Of a stretch of DNA of 64,000 nucleotides, positions 37,325 to 45,400 are shown piece after piece. The position numbers were made by a program, and so were the translations under genes. The notes under the pieces are model-generated. The model had not been told where the DNA came from. It saw nothing but the letters and a program-made list of their open reading frames with translations, and did not search any database. Each line of letters starts with the position of its first letter. Positions within the stretch are counted from its first letter, which is position 1. The stretch is from positions 1 to 64,000 of IMG/VR virus record IMGVR_UViG_3300025073_000608. One strand, 5' to 3'. Source of the stretch: a virus.

Positions 37325-37350
37325 AAACCCCGAGAAATCGGGGTTTTTTT
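37325..37350 (+). terminator. Rho-independent terminator after the tail tube gene
   Basis: AAACCCCGA / TCGGGGTTT stem with a GAAA loop followed by a T run to 37350. It has the same loop as the capsid terminator. A GTGTAT promoter-like motif starts at the next base. Confidence 0.93.
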
Positions 37351-37356
37351 GTGTAT
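37351..37356 (+). promoter_or_regulatory. Candidate late promoter, variant GTGTAT
   Basis: GTGTATATTAAGG begins directly after the terminator T run, 26 bases before the ATG at 37377. Terminator and promoter abut, which would reset transcription between tube and chaperone genes. Confidence 0.45.
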
Positions 37357-37376
37357 ATTAAGGTAAGGAAAAAGGT

Positions 37377-37730
37377 ATGCAACCGGAAAATGATTTAATT
37401 ACAATACAAGTTCACAAAGAAATTACTCATCTTTATAAAACTTTCTTAGAGCTTTTAGAAGATGTTCGTAACCAACATAATATAATGCTTCAAAAAGTGG
37501 AAAAATCAGTCGGTCCAGAAATAACAGAGCAGGTTAATTTTTTTACTGTTGAATATTATGACCAATTAAGAAAAAGAGTTTTAGATAATGGTAACGATTG
37601 TCAAAGACAACTCCTTTCATTTTTAGATTTTTTTAATTTTCAAATAGACGCTAAAAAAGTAGAAACTATTGCTTCTTCTAAAAAAGTAATTAAAAAATTT
37701 GTAACATCTCAACCGATAGAGATACCATAA
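37377..37730 (+). CDS. Small helical protein of the tail assembly region
   Basis: A 117-residue, nearly all-helical protein (THLYKTFLELLEDVRNQHNIML, YYDQLRKRVLDNGNDCQRQLLSFLDFF) with a Lys-rich end. A strong ribosome site (AAGGAAAAAGG) precedes it. It is the first of three genes between tail tube and tape measure, which are probably assembly chaperones. No family recognised. Confidence 0.45.
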   Translation: MQPENDLITIQVHKEITHLYKTFLELLEDVRNQHNIMLQKVEKSVGPEITEQVNFFTVEYYDQLRKRVLDNGNDCQRQLLSFLDFFNFQIDAKKVETIASSKKVIKKFVTSQPIEIP

Positions 37731-37746
37731 TTAGGCAAAAGGTATT

Positions 37747-38568
37747 ATGAAAGACATGAAATTTTTATTCGAAACAACTATTAGTAAATTAATAGAAAAC
37801 CCCACTATTGAAAAAACTGTTGACGCCAACGGAAATAAAATAGAAATTAAAAGAATCCTCAAAAAGCTTCAACCAATTAAAGTTGCCATCCTTAAACCTG
37901 ACAGACGTTTATTTAAAGCCGCAGAAATTTTTTATTCTAAAACCCTTGCTGATTATTTAAAGGCGGGGCTATTACCTTATTCATTAGTATCTAAGCGTTA
38001 TGCTAATGATGGTGGGCCGCTTTCAGAGACAGAAAAAGTAAGAATCGAGACTTTAAAGGCTCAAGCTATTAAATTAGAACAAGAGTTCTTCGCTAAAACG
38101 GGTCCAGATGCCGATGGAAATACTGAGTCAAAAAACGAACTTCTTGTTCAAATTAATAAAATCAACTCGGAATTGGGGCAAATTCAAAGTGCTTATTCTG
38201 ATATTTTTGAAAGCACCGCTGAGATGAAGGCTCGTAACGATACGTTAGAATGGTGGTCTTTACAATTGAGTCTTATTCAAGAAAATAGTAAAGAATATAA
38301 ACCTCTTTTCGGAGAGGGAAGTTTCGACGAAAAAATGTCTAAATTAGATGAATTTGATGAGATGAATGATGGCTTTTATTCAGAAGTAATTCGACGCCTC
38401 TCATTTTTAGTTAGTTTTTGGTTTACAGCTCGAAATACAACCATTTCCACTACTGATTTTTCTAATGTCGAAAAGTTATATTTAGAAACATCTAATAATT
38501 ATAATCCTGTGGAAGACCCAGACCCACAACCATTAATTACCGAAACCCCAGCTAATGTCAGCACTTAA
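37747..38568 (+). CDS. Probable tail assembly chaperone (first of pair)
   Basis: A 273-residue acidic helical protein with a long coiled coil (about residues 95-165: SETEKVRIETLKAQAIKLEQ and QINKINSELGQIQSAY). In siphoviruses the two genes before the tape measure encode chaperones that coat it during assembly. Here the second gene overlaps by 14 bases in the +1 frame. I see no classical slippery heptamer at the junction, so separate translation by coupling is more likely than a programmed frameshift. Confidence 0.5.
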   Translation: MKDMKFLFETTISKLIENPTIEKTVDANGNKIEIKRILKKLQPIKVAILKPDRRLFKAAEIFYSKTLADYLKAGLLPYSLVSKRYANDGGPLSETEKVRIETLKAQAIKLEQEFFAKTGPDADGNTESKNELLVQINKINSELGQIQSAYSDIFESTAEMKARNDTLEWWSLQLSLIQENSKEYKPLFGEGSFDEKMSKLDEFDEMNDGFYSEVIRRLSFLVSFWFTARNTTISTTDFSNVEKLYLETSNNYNPVEDPDPQPLITETPANVST

Positions 38569-39403
38569 ATTATCTGAAATTCAGCAGTTAAGATTAATTT
38601 ATAAAGAAATTATTGACGGTTACAGTTTTTTAGACCCAATTTCCGCTTATATTAAGCATCTATCTGAACCAGATAACATTTCTATTTTAAAGAAAAGGCA
38701 AGATTTTTTTAATTTCTATGTCTCTAATGGAATTCTTCCAGAAAAAGAAAAACTAGAAATAGCCTATTTAACAGAACAGTGGACACCAATAAAAGAAGAA
38801 GAAATAGCTGCTCTTAAATTAAGAATCAAAGATAATAGTAAGATGATAGAATCTATTATCCCTCAACAGCAAGAATTTATTAAAAAAGCCATAGAAAAAG
38901 ACAAATTAGACCTCGCTATTTTACTTTTAGAAAGAGAACAATCTTTAGGATTAACTGCCGAAGAATTAAGCGAGAAGGATTGTTTTAGGTATTTAATTTA
39001 TTTTTGTTTTTTTAAAGACAAAGACTGTTCAATCCCATTTTTTAATTCATGGGAAGAATTTGAATTATTAAGCGAGGAAGAAATTGCAAAATATAGTCAA
39101 CTCTTAGAATCTAATATGGTATTATTCTCTGAATTGAATATCCGTCTTATTTCGGTCATGCCATTTTTTATTAATGCATTCTCATACGCGAAAGAGAATG
39201 TCTTCTTTTTTTTAAATAGACCAATTGCATATTTAACCAATCACCAACTTCTTTTAATTGCTTGTGGCTCAAGAAATTTAAATATAGCCTCTCAAAGTAA
39301 AGGTAATCCCCCAGAACCATCTGATAATCAACCCGTTCAACATATTTTGGATTGGTATGACCAAAATTATAGTATCATGTTAGGTAAGAGAGATACTCGC
39401 TAA
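38555..39403 (+). CDS. Probable tail assembly chaperone (second of pair)
   Basis: A 282-residue helical, acidic protein (EEEIAALKLRIKDNSKMIESI, IEKDKLDLAILLLEREQSLG) with a C-terminal part resembling a folded alpha domain (YLTNHQLLLIACGSRNLN). The ATG lies inside the end of the preceding gene. It is placed immediately before the tape measure gene. Confidence 0.5.
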   Translation: MSALKLSEIQQLRLIYKEIIDGYSFLDPISAYIKHLSEPDNISILKKRQDFFNFYVSNGILPEKEKLEIAYLTEQWTPIKEEEIAALKLRIKDNSKMIESIIPQQQEFIKKAIEKDKLDLAILLLEREQSLGLTAEELSEKDCFRYLIYFCFFKDKDCSIPFFNSWEEFELLSEEEIAKYSQLLESNMVLFSELNIRLISVMPFFINAFSYAKENVFFFLNRPIAYLTNHQLLLIACGSRNLNIASQSKGNPPEPSDNQPVQHILDWYDQNYSIMLGKRDTR

Positions 39404-39407
39404 ATAA

Positions 39408-39413
39408 GTGTAA
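39408..39413 (+). promoter_or_regulatory. Candidate late promoter motif GTGTAA
   Basis: AATAAGTGTAATATTAAAC lies 29 bases before the tape measure ATG, followed by an ACGGAAAAAG ribosome site. Confidence 0.5.
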
Positions 39414-39436
39414 TATTAAACATAACGGAAAAAGTT

Positions 39437-42400
39437 ATGGGATATAACATGATGTTAAAGATTGGTACGGAAGTGGATTCTTCCCCGGTAACGAGGTTTA
39501 TGAACGACATGCGTTCTAAATCGGCTGCTCTTGGCGCGTCCCTCTCTAAAAGCGATTTTATACCGGCTCTAGGAAGAATTACTGGTAAAGCTACCGAATT
39601 CCAAAAATCATTAGCGGCTTCTAATGCTCGTGTTATTGCTTTCGGTGCTTCTGCTGGGTCTATTTATGCGTTAAGAACCGCCTTCGTTAAATTAGTAGAA
39701 TCTACCGTTCAAGTAGAAAAAGCCTTATCTAGCATTAATTCTTTACTTAATTTGGGTTCTCGCGACCTACAATCATTTTCTAATAATTTATTTAGAATAG
39801 CTAATCAAACTGGGGTTAGTTTTCAAGATGCGGCCAAAGCTGCTACCGAATTTTCTCGTCAGGGTTTAGGGGTAGAAGAAACCCTTAAAAGAACCAGCGC
39901 AGCTCTTGCTCTTAGTCGTCTTTCGGGTTTAGGATATGAAGAAGCCGTTTCTTCTTTAACTGGTGCTCTAAACAGCTTTACCAAAGAAGCTCTTGACGCC
40001 GAAGATGTTGTTAATAGATTAGCGTCTGTAGATGCTAAATATGCTGTTAGTGCTGGAGATTTAGCTAAAGCCCTAAGCCGAGTAGGTGCCTCTGCGAGCG
40101 ATGCCAATGTTTCTTTTAATGAAACCATTGCCCTAGTTACTGCTGCCCAACAAGTTACTGCTCGTGGTGGTAGCGTCATCGGTAACGCCTTTAAGACCAT
40201 TTTTACTCGTCTACAACGTCCCGAGGTTCTTTTAGACCTTGAAAGTGCGGGAGTAATGGTTCGAAATTTACAGGGAGAAATGCTTCCTCTTATTCAAGTA
40301 TTAAAAAATTTATCTTCTACTTATGATAGTTTAGCGGTTGCCCAAAAATCGTTTGTTGCGGAAATGGTCGGTGGAGTTTATCAAATTAACATTTTGAAAG
40401 CTATTATGGCTGACCTTGGTTCTAATATGAGTATTTTTGGTGGGGCCATGAAAACTGCCGAAGAATCAATTGGTTCAGTGGATGCTCGTTTAAAAATTCT
40501 TAACAATACTATTTCAGCTCAACTTATCAGAACAACGAACGAGCTAGAAAAATCTTTTAATAATATTGGAACTTTATTACTAGGTGGTTCTATGCGTTCT
40601 GGATTAGATGTTTTTAATTCTCTTCTTAGTAAAGTAACGGCATTTACTGATAAAAGTTCAACTGAAGACGAAGGGATTTATCAAAAGATTGAATCTGTCG
40701 GGGCTCAAGGATTACTTAAAGGGGTGGCTACTATTTTAGGTGGGCCAGCAATTCAATTCGCATTATTTGCTATTTTAAAATTATTCGAACGTTTGCAGAA
40801 GTTCGTTATTGACTCTACTAAAGATTTCGTTGGATTAGACCAGAAAGCTAAAGAACGAGAGGCTATAGAACAAACAATCGTTGCATTACTAACTCAAGAA
40901 AAAGATGCTTTAGATAAATTAGTTTCTGGAGAGGAAACGGTATTATCAAAATCTCAGGCGATTTTAGCAACATTACAAAAACAAAATACAGAATTAAAAT
41001 TACGCGCTACTTATGCGAGCGCCATGACTAATATTCTAGCTCCATCTATTAGTATGGGCAAAACGGCTGCTGGAGGATTTGTCCCTAACCTAGCTTTAGA
41101 CCCAGAGCAAGCTGCCGCTAGGTCATTAGGATATTTTGCCGGAAGAACATTGTCTACTCAGGTAAAAGTAGGGAGTTCTTCGTTGAGAGTATTGGCTAAT
41201 GCTAATGAAAGTAAATCAACTGTCATTGGACCTAATGGAATGGCTTATGATTATATTCATCCACCAGAGGGGACTAAAGCTTGGGACTTACATAGAGCTA
41301 ATTCTATAGCGACCAATGGCATAGACCCAAAATTGTTAGCTAGAAGACCCGTAGCTGGGGGTTTTGTTCCTAATTTGGCAATTCCAAAATCAGCCCGAAG
41401 TTTGGGTTCTGGTTCTTATGGGGAGTTTTTTGATTATAGAAAAAATATTGGTGGTTATAGTATTGGCGCAAAAAAATTTAATACATCTTATTTAGATGAT
41501 GGTTCTGTCGATGAAATGATGTTGCATGAATCTGTTTCAAAAGAATATACTACCGGAAAAAAATTAGAAGCTCTAAATAAAGAGGGTTCGTTATTTACTT
41601 ATCCCAAAATATTTGGTGGATTATCGGGGTCAATGAGGGCTGGAAGAGTTGGTAAAGAAGTTCTTCCTGGAAGAAATCTATGGGATGCTTCTAAAAGTTC
41701 TATTCAAAGAAGTAGGCAGTTTGGTCGATATGAAGATTTAATGTCAGCTTTACAATTGTCTGCATTTCGAGAGATGATGAGTGTCGGAGTCCATGCTAAT
41801 GATTTTATTGGTCATCCAGGAAATACTGTTTTTAATGATAGAGCATTAGATATTTTTGATAAAATTAATAAAAATCCTAATAAAGCTGGTAAACTATCCG
41901 ATAGATTAAGAAAGAACCCACGACTTCAGTCTCAAGTGGGAGCGTCAATGGCAAGACAAGGGGCTAGACTTGGTGTTGTAGACCCTGTTTATGCTGGTGG
42001 TTTTATTCCTAATTTAGCTTTTGAAGATAATTTCTTTCAACCGAATGATTTATCTGAAGCCGCAAAACAATTCTTACCTGGACCTCAATATGATTTATTC
42101 ATGAAAAGAGCCCAGAAAAAAGGGCTAATTCCAAAAAGCAAAGAAGATTTAAGAAAATGGCTAGGTGGTGTCGCCGTGGGCAAAACTGGATTTGAAGGAT
42201 TTTCCTCAGAATCGGCAGACGCTTTCGCAAGTATCATGACCCGAAGTAATATAGCTGGAGAAAGAATGGCCAAACAGTCAGCTATTAATACTAAAATTAA
42301 TCCTGCCGATGCCCAAGAAATGCTCTCTTGGCTAGCACCGCAATTTCCCATGATTGCTGCCTATGCCCAATCTAGTAATGTTAAACCTTTTAAGAATTAT

Positions 42401-45400
42401 TCCTATGTAACCCCATTTCAAGCTGGAGAAAATTCTTTTAGAGTTCCTTTGAAATTTTTATCTCATTCTCAAGGACCAGCTTTATACGAAAAATTAATGG
42501 CAGACGCAAAGACGATGGGTTTTCCTCTTCCGAAAGAATCAATGGGGAGCGTGTTTGGAAATATATTCGATGCCTCAATGAAGAACTTCTTTCAGGAGCG
42601 CGGAGTGCCTGTTGGGGGTAAAAACGCAGCATTAGATATTATGGGATATCATCCTGATATCGCCCAATATATTGGAACAAACGAAAAATTCTCTGGGGCA
42701 GAAATTAAAGCTAGTATCGAAGAGGGTATAACTTCAATGCCTGGAAAGATTTTTAGAACTTTAGTAGGCGATGACGCTGGAAGATTAGTCGGTCCATCTT
42801 CAAAAGTTCCTCCTATTTTGGGGGTTAATACTTTTAATGAAAAAAGAGGTAATATTGGAATTTTAGATAGGGATACTTTTCAATCATCGGCTTCTCGTAG
42901 CACTAACTCTTTTGAATCATTGTTATATGGAGCAATGGCTACTCGTAGACCTTTAATGGTCCAAACTGGACCAATGGGAGCGGGGAAATTGGCGGCGGCT
43001 AAGGGTATGGGTGGTAAAATGATTTTATCCCAAGCCGACTTGGCAGGAGTAGAACAACTCTTATTAAATACTACCTCTCAAGCTGATACTGGAGTTTATG
43101 GATTAGCTTATGGACTTGCGTCTAAGATTAAAGCATTTAGGGGTTCTATTCCTTCTCTTAGAGCCAGAATGATTTCAGAAGGACGAAAAGAAAATCCTAA
43201 TGCTACTATTCACGAGGGAACAATGCAAGAATTTGAGGCTTTATTTGCTCGTTTAGAAAAGGAAATGGGGCCGTTAGGTCGATTATCTTATATGTCTGCT
43301 GCTGGAGGATTTATTTCTCCACTTGGGGAAGCTTTAAGGGCAGAAAATTCCATGACGGGGGGAAGAGGTCGAGTTGGTTCTCATCCCTTATTAGTTTCTC
43401 CATCTAATCCGATGGGTTTAGCTGCTTTTGATTCTAATCAGGGGACTGTTGGTAATGCAATTAATCAACATTCTTCTCGACAAAGTTTAGGACAAATTAA
43501 GCGACAACGAAGTTCTGCGGGAGGATTTATTCCTAATTTAGCAGAAGGAGAAATTTTTGGAACAAATTTAGGTAATTCTGTAATGTTAAGTTTAGTTGGA
43601 TTTGCCTCTCAATTAAATTATTCTCGGGATATCATGTCTAAGGTAAATAGCAAATATGGATTCTTTTTAAATTCTCACGATAAAGAATTGCAAAAAATGA
43701 ATCTCGTCACCCAAGAATATTCCAGATTACATAAATCCTTATTAAAACAAGAAACTGCACAAGTGTTCTTTACTTCTTCGTTAGATAAAAGTGCTGAAAA
43801 AGTTAGATTTACATCTCCAAAAGAAATGGAAGATAAATTTGGGGCATCCATTCAAGGATATTCTGAGGCTTTAAATAAAGAAAAATCAAGACTAGAAACA
43901 TCAAAACAATCAACTTTTAAAGCAGGACTTTTCACTAGTTTCGGTGGAGCTATGCTTGGGGGAATGGCATCTTCTATCGCGGGAAAATTTAGTCCTACTG
44001 CTGGGGCAGCTTTTGATAATTTAACTACTGCTGCCACTAATGCTGGACAGGCACTAGTGACATTTCCAAATAGAATAGGCAAAACAATTGCTGGCGGTAT
44101 TGCTGGGGCAGGAATAACACAGTCTTTAGATACCTGGATGAAAGGATTAGAGGGTTCTCGTTTTCAATTAGAGTTACAAACATCTAAAACTCAAAAATTT
44201 ATATCAAAACTTGATGCTCTTACCAGAACATTAGGAGAATATGATACTCTTGTTCATGATTCTGCTGTTCCTCTTCGGGTTTTAAATCAAGAAACAGTTA
44301 AATATATTAATCTTCTTTCCGAACTTAAAACTTCATCGGCTACGACTAATGGAGAAGGAAAGGTTTTGGCCGCAAGAATTGAATCGGCACCTACAAGTGC
44401 CGCAAAAATAGGACTATTACAAGAAGCAAGAGCCCTTAAGGAAAAAGAATTAGAAAAAGCTCAACTTGGACAATTAATTATGGAGTTGTCGGGAAAAAGG
44501 TCTGGATTAGGAATGAGTAGCGGAACCTTTAGTTATAATTCGGAATTAGAAAAAAGTTCTGTAGAACAAAATATCTCGTCTATCGCTGGGGGTATTGTTA
44601 ATCAATTATCTGAAGAGGTTAAAACTTCATTAAAAAATAACGTTACACAAGCGGGAACTTTTAGAAATATTTTAAATAACGATAAGACATCTAGTTCTTT
44701 TATAAATTCTATAGGAGAAAGAGGAAAAGGAGAACAAGATATTCAGGTTATTGTTCAAAAAATGAGGAATATCATGGCTCAACAACAGATGTCCTCATTG
44801 CCTGAAGCTGTTTCCGCACGAGAAACTCTTACTCAACAGAATTCTGTCCGACAACAAAGACTAGAAATGGTTACTCAACGAGAGCAATCACTTAGAAGAT
44901 TATATATTAATCAGGGGTCGTTTGCTACAGATAATGCGTTGGGATTAAGGGGTCTTGCAGCAAAACAATCATATGGAAAAACCACTTTAGAGGCCGAAAA
45001 GACTAACGCCCTTATGCCATTATTGCAACAACAATTTGGGGAAAGGTCTATAAGAAGTTTAAGAACCTCTATGGAACTTAACCAGGTTTCTAATGAGGGA
45101 CAATTTAAAGAGGGAGAAATAGCTAGAGACGTTCAGGGCTCTTTAAAAAATATTTATGTTCAATCTTTCGATAGCATGGCTAAAAATCTTACCGCAACTC
45201 AATTGGGCGCTAAAGGATTACAATCTACTATTAATCCTAGTTCTCAAGTGCTAATTGAAGGACTCAATACTGGTTTAGCTAAAGTATTGGGCCAAGGAAA
45301 TATTTTAAAAGACTTTAAGACTCCAACTGGTGGGTTTAATTTTGAAGCTTTTGAAAAAATGGTCGCTGCTTCTTCTGGCACATCTATTGGTGACCAATCA

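Noticed and set aside
38500-38568. Programmed -1 or +1 frameshift between the chaperone genes
   Set aside because: No A/T-rich slippery heptamer or adjacent structure is visible, and the second gene has its own ATG in the overlap.
43295-43327. SAAGGFISPLG counted as a full GGF(V/I)PNLA motif
   Set aside because: The PNLA part is replaced by SPLG, so it is recorded as a degenerate copy only.
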